From: Serratia symbiotica str. 'Cinara cedri'
GTDB taxonomy: Bacteria; Pseudomonadota; Gammaproteobacteria; Enterobacterales; Enterobacteriaceae
NCBI GenBank assembly: GCA_000238975.1
Contig: CP002295.1
Location: forward strand, 124,001-188,000
Direction: 5' to 3'
DNA length: 64,000 nucleotides
The notes under the pieces were generated by a model. That model ran no database searches. It worked only from the letters and a program-made list of their open reading frames with translations, and was not told where the DNA came from. How positions within the stretch are numbered: position 1 is the stretch's first letter; each line of letters begins with the position of its first letter. Of this stretch, positions 10,277 to 22,864 are shown piece after piece. A program made the position numbers and the translations under genes.

Positions 10277-12588
10277 AAGTAAGTTATTACTGTGCACTAA
10301 TAAGGAGTCTAGTTAGTGTTAGTTATTATCTAGTATCAAAAATAATATTATATATTTCAGCGTTTAGACATGCTATTGGCTGTTATTATTGGCTATGTTA
10401 GGTTGAATTATATAATGTTAGTTCAACATATCTAAATAGGATAGTAGATATATTGGCTAAATTTTTAAATTTAGTATCGATAATCTTTCAAATACTATTA
10501 ATTTTATTACTTATATTAAATGTTTATACAAAAAATAATTAAGTATAATTTCCTTTCAGGAGATCAGTTATTATGAATATATTCATATAATGGTATCATT
10601 TTAAATTCTTTAAAGTAGGTTAATGTATTAAGATATAATATATCAATGTTTATAGTTGAATATTGAATATTCATAGCTCTATGATTATCAGTATAGTATT
10701 TAGTAGATTTATCCATATATTCTAGTCATTAATTGCTAATTATCTCACTAACTAAGCAATTATCTAGTAGTAAGCGGCAGCGATTAAAATATGCGTAAAA
10801 ATACCTTCAATATTTGAGTAGTCTATATTAATATTGAATGGGATGGCTATGAGTTGATGTCTATATATGATAAAATTAATAATCTGCCATAAATAATTGC
10901 GCATTAGTTGTAGCGTATTATATCGTTAGTAAAATAAACATTTTCAGTGATATGGATACTGTTGCTAGTCTTATCGTTTATCGAGAAACGTTGGTTCGTG
11001 TTAACTATATTTTTTATCTGCATTTTACTTTGTTTATTTGCGGATAGAATGAAGCCTAGTAAGCTTATGTGTAAGGATGTTATTATATGATAATGGATTA
11101 AACCATTGACGTATTTAATTCGTAGGATATTTTTAGGTGTTGATCTTTTTGGTATTACTAAGCTTTGCTGTACATTTATGTATGAAGAGTGAATTTAATT
11201 TATTGACATTCATGTAGTTAATGGCACAATATCTAACATTGGCATATTTTTATGTAATGCCTAATTTTTATTATAAAGGCAATAAAATTTATAATTAGCT
11301 TGCTTTAAAAAAGTAAAAATAGTATGAGTATATTTTAGTAGTATTTTTGATACATTATTTACGTACAATATACTACACCTTTACCTACTTTGTAGTGGAG
11401 TGGGTTACCAAAAGATAATTTGGTAGCTCATACAATTAGTATAAGAAACTAGGTTAAATACAGTGCTATTAAGTTAATAGCAATGTTATATACTAGCGTA
11501 TAATTAATCATGCTATTTATTATACTAATCATAATTGATTCAAAGATTATTAATAGCTTATTTGATGTAATTTGTATTAATGTCGACTCATATTAAGTCA
11601 AGTAAGCGTCGACTCAAAGTGTATCCAGTTTTATATGAGTTGTGCTTTCATTAGGCGCAGTTAATGCATAATATGATTTTATTAGGTCGCAACTCATAAT
11701 AATGATACTACGGCATATTGGTATAGTATTATTATTAGAGGGTTTTGCCGAAAAAGGGTATTATCCATTTAGTATCTATACTGAGTATTTAAATATTTTA
11801 TTGTTATTGGTAGTTATTATTTCTTTAATCAACATTTGTTACAAAACATGCTATTTTTATTACTAGCCCTTACTTCTAGTGAGCCTATTACAGTCAGCGT
11901 ACCATATTGGTATTAGCTACCAACAATTATAGTAGTTAGTTACATATCAAGCTACTACATGCTGTTAATAATTCCAAGGTTATAATTCTAAAGAAACTGC
12001 TATTGTCATTGGATAAGTTGTATAAGACATCTAAATAGCAGTTAATCTATATACCATTCTAGTTGGTTAATAATATATTTGATTTGTTATATGCTAATTG
12101 ACTAATGGCATAATCTTGTTTACTAAAAGTAATGGCAGTACTGAGATGATTTTCTTAGGTATAACGTTTACCTTGCGAGAAGCAAGGTTGCATTTATAAA
12201 AAAGGTTAATGTTAATCAAGCAAAAACTACAAAATAAAGTGGTTTTATTTATGAGATATCAGGAGTTTTTCGTGAAATGGGGTTGAATGTATAAATAAAT
12301 TCGATTATATGAATTACATACATTCTCTTTACTGAGATGATAATAAAATTTACAAAAAATTATTTCTGAGATGCTGGATTATTTAGCTGAATATAAGGTA
12401 ATAGTGCCTATAATGCTAGCTATGTTCTTTGCTCAACGCTGATTTAGCTGGTATCTACAGAAGATACTTCTCACAAGAGAGATAATTATTGACCGTAGTT
12501 TAACTATATTATTTCTAGGTAGGCTAACATCTACTAAGCAAATTTTTATAAAACCGTTTATCTATAGTCATGCTGGTGACTCTCAAGT
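10277..12588. other. Eroded stretch between amiB and miaA
   Basis: 2.3 kb without an intact gene. E. coli has mutL here. Only one short mutL-like block near 10772-10895 was recognised; the rest is AT-rich and unreadable as protein in all frames. Confidence 0.6.
10772..10895 (+). pseudogene. mutL: mutL fragment, heavily decayed
   Basis: Short fossil of the mismatch-repair ATPase MutL. Reading across frameshifts, KRQRLKYA resembles the MutL stretch QRQRRLAAIC, then a T-x-F piece and IEWDGYEL resemble GTAF...IEWQHGDL, and near 10868 M-x-K-L-I resembles MRDRLINHA. The blocks occur in MutL order and the site is exactly where mutL sits in E. coli, between amiB and miaA. No ATPase motif survives. 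A translated alignment to MutL would settle it; confidence is moderate because the match is short. Confidence 0.5.
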
Positions 12589-13524
12589 ATGAATAAAGCA
12601 AGAGTATATCCCCAAGCTATTTTTATTATGGGTCCTACCGCTGCAGGTAAGACGGCGCTAGCGATCGCATTGCGACAGCGTCTGCCAGTGGAGTTAATTA
12701 GTGTAGATTCTACATTAATTTATCGCGGTATGGACATTGGCACCGCTAAGCCAAGTGCCAAAGAATTATCTCAAGCACCACATCGGTTAATCGATATCTG
12801 TGATCCAGCTGAAGTTTACTCAGTGGCTGATTTTTGTGCAGATGCTTTAAAGGAGATGTCTAATATCACTTCTGCTGGTTATATCCCGCTGCTGGTAGGT
12901 GGTACTATGCTATATTATAAGGCGCTATTAGTAGGATTATCGCCGTTGCCCCCTGCTAATTTTTTAGTGCGTAAGCATATAGAGCAATTAGCAGCAACGC
13001 AAGGGCGAGAGGTTTTGCATCGTAAATTACAGGAGATTGATCCTACTGCTGCAGCAAGAATTCATCCTAATGATTTTCGGAGACTTTCTAGGGCACTGGT
13101 AAGTTTTTTTATTTCAGGTAAAACTTTAACCACACTCACTAAAATTTCAGGTAAATCGTTACCGTATCATACTTATCAATTTGCAATTGTGCCGCCTAGT
13201 CGGACATTAATTCATCAACGTATTAAACAACGTTATCATCAAATGTTAGCGTCAGGTTTTGAGCGGGAAGTGCGTGTACTTTTTGCGCGGGATGATTTAC
13301 ATGCAGATTTACCTTCTATGCGCAGTGTTGGTTATCGCCAGATGTGGTCATATTTATCTGGTGAAATAAGTTACGATGAAATGATTGATCGTAGTATTTG
13401 CGCAACGTATCAGTTAGCTAAACATCAAATTACTTGGTTGCGTAGTTGGAGTGAAGTGTATTGGTTAGATAGTCAGAAATTGGAAAAAGCTTTAAGTGAG
13501 ATAATACAGGTTATTAGTGCATAG
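12589..13524 (+). CDS. miaA: tRNA dimethylallyltransferase MiaA
   Basis: Adds dimethylallyl to A37 of tRNAs that read UNN codons, the first step toward ms2i6A. 311 residues against 316 in E. coli. The P-loop GPTAAGKT is at 15-22, followed by [42 protein letters not shown] and, near the C-terminus, SVGYRQMW and the [11 protein letters not shown] motif. The start at 12589 gives the family N-terminus. It lies upstream of hfq in the conserved miaA-hfq order; mutL, normally overlapping its 5' end, has decayed. Confidence 0.96.
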   Translation: MNKARVYPQAIFIMGPTAAGKTALAIALRQRLPVELISVDSTLIYRGMDIGTAKPSAKELSQAPHRLIDICDPAEVYSVADFCADALKEMSNITSAGYIPLLVGGTMLYYKALLVGLSPLPPANFLVRKHIEQLAATQGREVLHRKLQEIDPTAAARIHPNDFRRLSRALVSFFISGKTLTTLTKISGKSLPYHTYQFAIVPPSRTLIHQRIKQRYHQMLASGFEREVRVLFARDDLHADLPSMRSVGYRQMWSYLSGEISYDEMIDRSICATYQLAKHQITWLRSWSEVYWLDSQKLEKALSEIIQVISA

Positions 13525-13623
13525 AGTTAGTGATTGTGTAGAATTAATGAGTTTTCAGAGCGAAATTTTTGTAGCGTTTATTTAGAGTAAGTAGGTTCTT
13601 AATGATAAACAACAAGCATATAA

Positions 13624-13944
<321 letters not shown>

Positions 13945-14041
13945 TGAAGGACTTTATCATCTCGTGCCATTATTGCGTAGAATATAAATAGCGTACATCT
14001 CTTAACTTGTATTTTTGATGCTTGTTTGAGAGGACGTACGC

Positions 14042-15150
14042 TTATTTAGTCATAATAAAAATAAGAAGTAGGTAGTTTTAGTTTGTATTTATTTATCGCA
14101 CGATAAAGATGCTGCAGTCTTTAGTGATTTCAAGTATTTAATGTATTTAGTGAGGGCTTGTGATGTCCAAGTAGGATAGGAAGTTACAAGGCACTGTATA
14201 CCTTATATCTTGTTGTGATAAAATAAGAAATGAAAATTAATATAGCAAAATAAGTAAATTATTTTTTATTTAATTTTAATTTTTACTACTCAGCAAAAGG
14301 AAATAATCATTGAGTATATACGCGAGTAATTTATCAGACTAAGTGAATTTTGTACATACTTATCGAGTAGTCTTGCATTATAAGGTAAATTAAAATTAAG
14401 GCTAGTGTAGTTTAGTTATGTTATGTATTTACATGCTGGTCTTGTAAATATTTATATCTTAAATTTTTTAAAATTGCGCTTATTTACAAGTAGTAGGTAA
14501 AATTTTAATTAGAAATAATCAATTTTTATTTTGTTATTGTATGAGTCTAATTTGTTGCTTAGGAGATAAATAATGATATTAATAAGATTGCTAGGTATGT
14601 ACTTATAAGTTAATTTTCTTGCTAGAAGAATACATCATTCTAGCAAATTCACTATATTTAATTTAATAATATCTATAAGACTACGCTTTGTAGCGTAGTT
14701 ATTAATTCATTATATTGTATTAGTTGAGTATATACAAGTAATATCATCTTAATGAGGATTGATGAGGATAAGGATTTCTGCGTTAGCAATAATATATAGT
14801 ATACACATGGACATATTAGATAATTTCTTTCATATGTTGACTGCAAGTATATGCTTATCGCATCAAAGTATAGTATTGCTGAGCTAGTGTGTTAGCGCTC
14901 AATATAAATAAAGGTCTTCTGTGTCTGTATTATATGTTTACGAAGATTTTACCGGAGAGAGAGTGCATTATGAGCTGTCTTTATAGTTAAAAATGGATTT
15001 TTTAATAGCTCATTTTTACTAATTTAAGGTAATTTAGAAAAATTGGAATGAGCAAGATAAAAACAGTAGCCTATTAGTATATTTATGCATATTGTTTATT
15101 GCTATCGTCTCCCTAAATAGGAATAGAACCCAATTAAATATATCTTATTA
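14042..15150 (+). pseudogene. hflX: hflX (ribosome-splitting GTPase), decayed
   Basis: Fossil of HflX between hfq and hflK, where E. coli has the intact gene. The first 60 codons are still readable: TTATTT at 14042 lies where the E. coli gene begins TTG-TTT, and the frame runs through VVLVCIYLSHDKDAAVFSDF with an early TAG, then LVRACDVQV, matching the HflX N-terminus. Near 15095-15148 a frameshifted RLPK, then NPIKYIL, matches the C-terminal RLCKQEPALIDYL. The middle, including the GTPase motifs, was not recognised. The start codon appears to have changed from TTG to TTA. Confidence 0.82.
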
Positions 15151-15230
15151 TCATCTATGTTTATATCTTATAACTTATTGTATTATAAATGTAATACTGT
15201 AGTATCTAATTATAAAATATGGAGCTAAAT

Positions 15231-16481
15231 ATGGCGTGGAATCAGCCTGGTAATAATGAACATAACCGCGACCCCTGGGGGAGCGGCAAAAATAATAGCG
15301 GTCAGTCTAGTGGTAATAATAGTGATGGTCATAAGCAAAGATCACCTGATTTAAATGATATAGTTCATAAATTAAGTAAGCTATTTAGGCGTCTATGCGT
15401 GAGTCAAGGTTCTAATAATGGCAATTATGGTACTGTAGCTCCAGGATTTAGCGGTCGAATTATATGTATATTAATAATTTTTGTAATATTGGTTTGGGCG
15501 GTAAGTGGCTTTTATGCTATCAAAGAAACTGATCGTGGCGTAGTGACTCGTTTTGGTAAATTTAGTCATTTAGTAGAGCCTGGTTTGAATTGGAAGCCAA
15601 CTTTTGTCGACGATGTACGTCCAGTGAATGTAGAGTCTGTACGTGAATTAGCGGCATCTGGAGTGATGTTGACTGCAGATGAGAATGTAGTACGCGTAGA
15701 AATGAATGTACAATACCGTGTCACTAATCCAGAAAGCTATTTATTTAACGTTGTTAATGCGGATGGTAGTTTAAGCCAAGCTACTCATAGTGCTTTGCGC
15801 GGTGTAATTGGTAAATACTCTATGGACCGTATTTTAACTGAAGGTCGTACTGTAGTGCGTAATGATACTCAACGCATGTTGGAAGAGACTATTCGTCCTT
15901 ATAATATGGGTATCATGTTGCTAGATGTTAATTTTCAGGCAGCACGTCCTCCTGAGGAAGTTAAAGCATCGTTTGATGATGCAATTGCTGCGCGTGAGAA
16001 TGAGCAGCAGTATATACGTGAAGCAGAAGCTTATGCTAACGAAGTGCAGCCACGTGCAAATGGCCAGGCGCAGCGTCTTTTGGAGGACGCTAAGGCATAT
16101 AAATATCGTACTATTCTAGAGGCTCGTGGTGAGGTAGCTCGTTTCGCAAGACTATTGCCAGAATACATATCTGCTCCAGAAATTACTCGTGAGCGCTTGT
16201 ATATTGAAACTATGGAAAAAGTCTTGAGCCATACTCGTAAGGTTTTGTTTAGCGAGAAAGGTAATCATTTAATAACGTTGCCCTTGGGTGAAATGTTACA
16301 TGATTATGCCAACACTACTAATTGCAGTGATAAAGACGCCGGTATGATTCATCTTACTCCCGCCCCTTCTATAAAGGGTGATAGTGGTTCTAATAATCAG
16401 TTATCCCGTAGTAATTTAAGTATGCATCAACGCCAGGTAAATGCACAGCGTGATGACACGACTCGTGTAGGGAGGGAGTAG
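15231..16481 (+). CDS. hflK: FtsH-modulator membrane protein HflK
   Basis: SPFH/prohibitin-family protein that with HflC forms a cage around the FtsH protease and tunes its activity. 416 residues against about 419 in E. coli. Order: Gly/Asn-rich cytoplasmic N-terminus (MAWNQPGNN...), one membrane helix (about residues 73-95), then the periplasmic SPFH domain (IKETDRGVVTRFGKF...) and a coiled coil. Another ATG lies at 15219, but GGAG at 15222-15225 is correctly placed for the ATG at 15231, and the family starts MAWNQPG, so 15231 is chosen. hflC starts 3 bases after its stop. Confidence 0.95.
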   Translation: MAWNQPGNNEHNRDPWGSGKNNSGQSSGNNSDGHKQRSPDLNDIVHKLSKLFRRLCVSQGSNNGNYGTVAPGFSGRIICILIIFVILVWAVSGFYAIKETDRGVVTRFGKFSHLVEPGLNWKPTFVDDVRPVNVESVRELAASGVMLTADENVVRVEMNVQYRVTNPESYLFNVVNADGSLSQATHSALRGVIGKYSMDRILTEGRTVVRNDTQRMLEETIRPYNMGIMLLDVNFQAARPPEEVKASFDDAIAARENEQQYIREAEAYANEVQPRANGQAQRLLEDAKAYKYRTILEARGEVARFARLLPEYISAPEITRERLYIETMEKVLSHTRKVLFSEKGNHLITLPLGEMLHDYANTTNCSDKDAGMIHLTPAPSIKGDSGSNNQLSRSNLSMHQRQVNAQRDDTTRVGRE

Positions 16482-16484
16482 TTA

Positions 16485-17498
16485 ATGCGTAAGTCTTGTG
16501 TTATTATTACATCAGTCATGCTTATGGTAATATATACTTCACTATTTATAGTGCAGGAGGGTCAACGTGGCATAGTATTACGCTTTGGTAAAGTATTAAG
16601 GGATAGTGAAAGTAAACCCCTGGTATATGCACCTGGTCTGCACTTTAAGTTCCCGATGATTGAAACTGTAAAAAGCCTAGATGCACGTATCCATACTATG
16701 GATAATCAGGCTGAACGTTTTGTTACTAGCGAAAAAAAGGATTTAATAGTTGATTCTTACCTGAAATGGCGTATTAGTGATTTCCGTTGTTATTATTTAG
16801 CAACTGGTGGTGGTGATGTTTATCAGGCTGAAGTGTTATTAAAGCGTAAATTTATTGATCGTTTACGCTCTGAGATTGGTCGGCTAAATGTGAAGGAAGT
16901 TGTTATTGATGCTCGCGGGAAGTTAATGTTAGATGTGCGCACTGCACTAAATACGGGCAGTGTAGGTGATAGTGAAGAAGTTGTAATTAGTAGTACTAGC
17001 AGTACTAATAATGCTACTATCTCATCATCTATACATGTAGACCCGGAAACAGCTAGTAAACAATTACCGCTTAATTCAAATAGTATGGCTGCACTGGGTA
17101 TTGAAGTAATTGATGTGCGTATTAAGCAAATTAATCTACCAGTAGAAGTGTCTGACGCTATTTACCAGCGGATGAGAGCTGAACGTGAAGCGGTAGCTCG
17201 GCATTTGCGTTCTCAGGGTCAAGAGGCAGCGGAGAAGCTACGTGCTAGCGCAGATTATGAAGTAACTCGTACTTTGGCGGAAGCTGAGCGTCAGGCGCGT
17301 ATTACTCGTGGTGAGGGTGATGCCGAATCAGCTAATTTATTTGCTACTACATTTAGTCAAGATCCTGATTTTTATACTTTTATGCGTAGTTTACGTGCGT
17401 ATGAAGCTAGCTTTAACAATCATCAGGATGTTATGGTTCTGAATGTGGATAGTGATTTTTTCCGCTATATGAAATCTCCTAGTTTTAGGCGCAAGTAG
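16485..17498 (+). CDS. hflC: FtsH-modulator membrane protein HflC
   Basis: Partner of HflK in the HflKC complex. 337 residues against 334 in E. coli. It has an N-terminal membrane anchor (about 5-22), the SPFH domain beginning VQEGQRGIVLRFGKV, the DSYLKWRISD segment, and a coiled-coil region rich in Arg, Glu and Ala (MRAEREAVARHLRSQGQEAAE). A serine/threonine-rich loop around residues 160-185 resembles a variable insert in the family. Translational coupling to hflK is likely because only GTT separates stop and start. A hairpin with a T tail follows at 17521. Confidence 0.95.
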   Translation: MRKSCVIITSVMLMVIYTSLFIVQEGQRGIVLRFGKVLRDSESKPLVYAPGLHFKFPMIETVKSLDARIHTMDNQAERFVTSEKKDLIVDSYLKWRISDFRCYYLATGGGDVYQAEVLLKRKFIDRLRSEIGRLNVKEVVIDARGKLMLDVRTALNTGSVGDSEEVVISSTSSTNNATISSSIHVDPETASKQLPLNSNSMAALGIEVIDVRIKQINLPVEVSDAIYQRMRAEREAVARHLRSQGQEAAEKLRASADYEVTRTLAEAERQARITRGEGDAESANLFATTFSQDPDFYTFMRSLRAYEASFNNHQDVMVLNVDSDFFRYMKSPSFRRK

Positions 17499-17520
17499 TT
17501 GTAATTGATATATTATCAGG

Positions 17521-17544
17521 GGCTCGTTTAATTATGAGCCTTTT
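17521..17544 (+). terminator. Intrinsic terminator after hflKC
   Basis: GGCTC at 17521-17525 pairs with GAGCC at 17536-17540 and is followed by TTTT. It lies 22 bases past the hflC stop. The stem is short (5 bp) but GC-rich in AT-rich surroundings. Confidence 0.6.
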
Positions 17545-19353
<1,809 letters not shown>

Positions 19354-19817
19354 TTAATTATTTTTATTTATAGAGTTATTTTATACATTTATTTATCAAA
19401 AGTCTTTTAATCAGAAATTTATATGTAGTTTATGTAGTAAAAGTTAGACACTGAAAGACAGTAATATTTTCGGGATTTTTTAATGCATAAGGTTTAAAGT
19501 TAATTACTGAAAAATGATTAAACATGTTTATAACGGTATGACTTTATTGCTGCACCAAGATTGTGAGATATTTTGGTCTATTTAATTTTGGTTGGAACTA
19601 CTGCTGATTCTTTATTCTATCTATCTTCACTAGTTGTAGATGTAGTTATAGTTATAACTGTAGCAATATAAAATTTTTTAATATCTGCTCTTAAAATGTA
19701 AGATACACTAATAATTAATTATGTAAGTTTTGGTTTGTTTATTATTAAATAATAATCTTATTAAATATCATTACAAATCAATTTATATGTAAGTCGTATA
19801 AAGCCTAATAGGTAGAT
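19354..19817. other. Non-coding spacer after purA
   Basis: 460 AT-rich bases between purA and the nsrR fossil. Nothing recognised. Confidence 0.5.
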
Positions 19818-20225
19818 GCGCAATTAATGAGTAGTAATTATTATCATTGAAGTGCACTACTTGACGTAGCTTTATTGCACGTAGCCTTATTGCTATTAAT
19901 TAAAATAACTAGCATATTACGCAGGTAATTGATAGTAATAGTTTATCTTGTAACTAGTAAGATACTTAATATTATTAATCAGTTAAGCTTTGTTTATTTT
20001 ATTACTATTACCTATCTCTTTATAAGGCGTTGGTTTTTATTAGCATAGATTAGGATAAATTATTTATATTCTTCATGTAGCTAGAGAACTGTAACGGCTT
20101 ACGTGAATTAACTATGAGATAATTTCGATCTATCACTTCAATAATATTCTTTATTGGGTTGTATTCAATTTTATTGAAGAGTTAGAACACTACATTATAA
20201 AAGATACAGCCTAGGTAACTTCTTA
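19818..20225 (+). pseudogene. nsrR: nsrR (Rrf2-family nitric oxide sensor repressor), decayed
   Basis: Fossil of the iron-sulfur transcription repressor NsrR, in its E. coli place between purA and rnr. The N-terminus is traceable from about 19818 as Q-L-x-S-x-x-Y followed by S-A-L-L, matching MQLTSFTDYGLRAL. Near the end, VVFNFIEELEHYIIKD (about 20160-20208) matches the NsrR stretch AVQSFLTELDNYTLAD and is followed by a stop. The DNA-binding helix and cysteine cluster are not readable. Its length of about 410 bp is close to the 426 bp of the intact gene. Confidence 0.75.
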
Positions 20226-20309
20226 CTTTACAAGTTATTGCTTGTCGCATAAGCGTCGTTGAAAGATAAAGTTCAGTTATATGCTGCTGATGACAACGGA
20301 GGTATCGCT

Positions 20310-22799
20310 ATGTCACAAGATCCATTTATCGAACGAGAAGCAGAAAAATACAAATCCCCTATTCCTAGTAGAGAATATATTATCGCGCATTTAGAGAAAC
20401 GAGAAACACCAGCTAGTCGTAATATGTTGTTCAAAGAATTGGATTTAATAGGTGTAGATCAGTTAGAAGCCTTACGTCGTCGTTTGCGAGCGATGGAGCG
20501 TGATGGTCAATTAATATTGACTCGTCGTCAGTGTTATGCATTGCCAGAGCGATTAGACTTACTGCGTGGAACTGTTATTGGACATCGCGATGGTTATGGT
20601 TTTCTGCGTATCGAAGGCAGTAAGGATGATTATTATCTTTCTGTTGAGCAAATGAAAATAGCGATACATGATGATGTAGTGTTAGCTCGGGTTTTTAGCG
20701 CTGATTCTAAAGGTCGTCGTGAAGCGCGTATTGTACGTGTGTTAATACCGAAAATTCATCAGATTATTGGTCGTTTTTTTGTAGATACTAATATTGGGTT
20801 TGTAGTGCCGGATGATAGTCGCTTTAGCTTTGATATTTTGGTTGAAGAAGATTCTATAAATAGAGCGATTATAGGCTATATGGTGGTTATAGAGTTAATT
20901 CAACGCCCTACACGTCGCACTAAAGCAATAGGTAAGATCATTGAGATCCTCGGTAATAATATTGATACTGACATGGTTGTGGATATTGCGTTGCGCACCT
21001 ATAATATTCCACATAGTTGGTCATCTCAGGTAGATGCACAGGTGGCTAAGCTAAGTGAGCAGGTGCCAGAAGTAGCTAAGAAAGATCGTGTTGATCTACG
21101 TAAATTACCATTGGTTACTATTGATAGTGAAGATGCTCGAGATTTTGATGATGCAGTTTATTGCGAGAAGAAAGAGGGTGGTGGCTGGCGTTTATGGGTA
21201 GCAATTGCCGATGTTAGCTATTATGTGCGACCGGATACTCTTCTAGATGATGTGGCGCGTAATCGTGCCACATCAGTATATTTTCCATCACAAGTAATTC
21301 CAATGCTACCAGAAGTGCTATCGAATGGGTTATGCTCCCTTAACCCGCAAGTTGATCGTCTATGCATGGTTTGTGAGATGACTATCTCTGCCCAAGGGCA
21401 GTTATTAGCATCTAAGTTCTATGAAGCGGTAATGAAGTCTCACGCTCGCTTAACTTATAATAAGGTTTGGCGCATATTACAAGGTGATAAGGATTTATGT
21501 GAGGATTATTATCCGCTTATTACACATTTAAAAAAATTGCATGCAATGTACCTTATACTAAAAAAAGCGCGTATTGCACGAGGCGGTATTACGTTTGAAA
21601 CTGAAGAAGCTAAGTTTATCTTCAATGCTGCATATCGTATTGAGAGTATTGAGCCAATAGTGCGTAATGATGCTCATAGGTTGATTGAGGAATGTATGAT
21701 CATGGCTAATGTTGCTAGCGCAATCTTTGTAGAGAAGTATAATGAGCCAGCATTATTCCGGGTTCATGATCGTCCAAGTAATGACCATATCTTTATGTTG
21801 CGTAGTATATTGAAGGAGCTTGGGTTAACATTAGAGGGCGGTGATAAACCACAACCGAAAGATTACGTTACATTAATAAACCAAGTTACTAAACGGCCTG
21901 ATTATCAAATGTTACAAACCATGTTACTACGTTCAATGAAACAAGCTATTTATGACCCAGAAAACCGTGGCCATTTTGGCTTGGCACTGACTTCTTACGC
22001 GCATTTTACTTCACCAATTCGTCGTTACCCGGACTTAACGTTGCACCGTGCTATTAAATATCAGTGTAATAAAGAACGATATGGTGAATTAAAAGAGCGT
22101 TGGACTATAACTGGCGGATGGCATAGCGAATTTCAAGAAATTTTGCGTTTAGGTGTACATTGTTCCATGGCTGAACGTCGTGCAGATGAAGCGATACGTA
22201 ACGTTATTGATTGGTTAAAGTGTGACTATATGCAGGACCAAGTTGGTTCTATATTCTATGGTATTATAGTTAGCGTGACTAGTTTCGGTTTTTTTGTACG
22301 CTTAAATAATCTTTTTATAGATGGGTTAGTACATATATCATCATTAGATAATGATTATTATTGTTATGATAACATTGGTCAGCGTCTTATTGGGGAATCT
22401 ACTGGCGTAGTTTATCGTTTAGGTGATACGGTGAAGATTCGTATTGCAGCAGTTCACATGGATGAACGTAAGATGGATTTTATACTGGCTTCTAGCCACT
22501 GCGAACTACACGCTCTATGCAAAACTAAACGTAATCGCTCTAAGAATATAGTTTTACGCACTGTACATGATAATATCAAGATTAGTTCTGTTCGTACTCG
22601 GGTGCAGAGTAAACGGCGTAGAAGTAAATTGCTAACTAATTTTGAGTTAAATAGCACTTTACGTAAAGATATTGATAATTGTGCTAATAAAGTTAAGTGT
22701 GATAAAAGATTAAATGCTAAAAATATTTCGTATAAAGCCCAGAAAAAAACTGCTGCATTAAAAATTAATCATACTACTAATAATAAAGGTAGTAAATAG
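20310..22799 (+). CDS. rnr: Ribonuclease R
   Basis: Processive 3'-5' exoribonuclease that degrades structured RNA and works in rRNA quality control. 829 residues from the ATG at 20310 (MSQDPF, as in E. coli). GGAGG at 20298-20302 supports this start over an in-frame TTG at 20259. Order: N-terminal helix-turn-helix, two cold-shock domains (about 80-230), the RNB catalytic domain with ITIDSEDARDFDDAVY-like acidic residues near 290, the SYAHFTSPIRRYPDL motif, an S1 domain (about 640-730), and a Lys/Arg/Asn-rich tail. rlmB follows 65 bases later, as in E. coli. Confidence 0.95.
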   Translation: MSQDPFIEREAEKYKSPIPSREYIIAHLEKRETPASRNMLFKELDLIGVDQLEALRRRLRAMERDGQLILTRRQCYALPERLDLLRGTVIGHRDGYGFLRIEGSKDDYYLSVEQMKIAIHDDVVLARVFSADSKGRREARIVRVLIPKIHQIIGRFFVDTNIGFVVPDDSRFSFDILVEEDSINRAIIGYMVVIELIQRPTRRTKAIGKIIEILGNNIDTDMVVDIALRTYNIPHSWSSQVDAQVAKLSEQVPEVAKKDRVDLRKLPLVTIDSEDARDFDDAVYCEKKEGGGWRLWVAIADVSYYVRPDTLLDDVARNRATSVYFPSQVIPMLPEVLSNGLCSLNPQVDRLCMVCEMTISAQGQLLASKFYEAVMKSHARLTYNKVWRILQGDKDLCEDYYPLITHLKKLHAMYLILKKARIARGGITFETEEAKFIFNAAYRIESIEPIVRNDAHRLIEECMIMANVASAIFVEKYNEPALFRVHDRPSNDHIFMLRSILKELGLTLEGGDKPQPKDYVTLINQVTKRPDYQMLQTMLLRSMKQAIYDPENRGHFGLALTSYAHFTSPIRRYPDLTLHRAIKYQCNKERYGELKERWTITGGWHSEFQEILRLGVHCSMAERRADEAIRNVIDWLKCDYMQDQVGSIFYGIIVSVTSFGFFVRLNNLFIDGLVHISSLDNDYYCYDNIGQRLIGESTGVVYRLGDTVKIRIAAVHMDERKMDFILASSHCELHALCKTKRNRSKNIVLRTVHDNIKISSVRTRVQSKRRRSKLLTNFELNSTLRKDIDNCANKVKCDKRLNAKNISYKAQKKTAALKINHTTNNKGSK

Positions 22800-22864
22800 A
22801 TTTTACTTATCACAATTGATTATTATTGGTTAGTGTATACTAGTGGCATAGTTAAAATATTATT

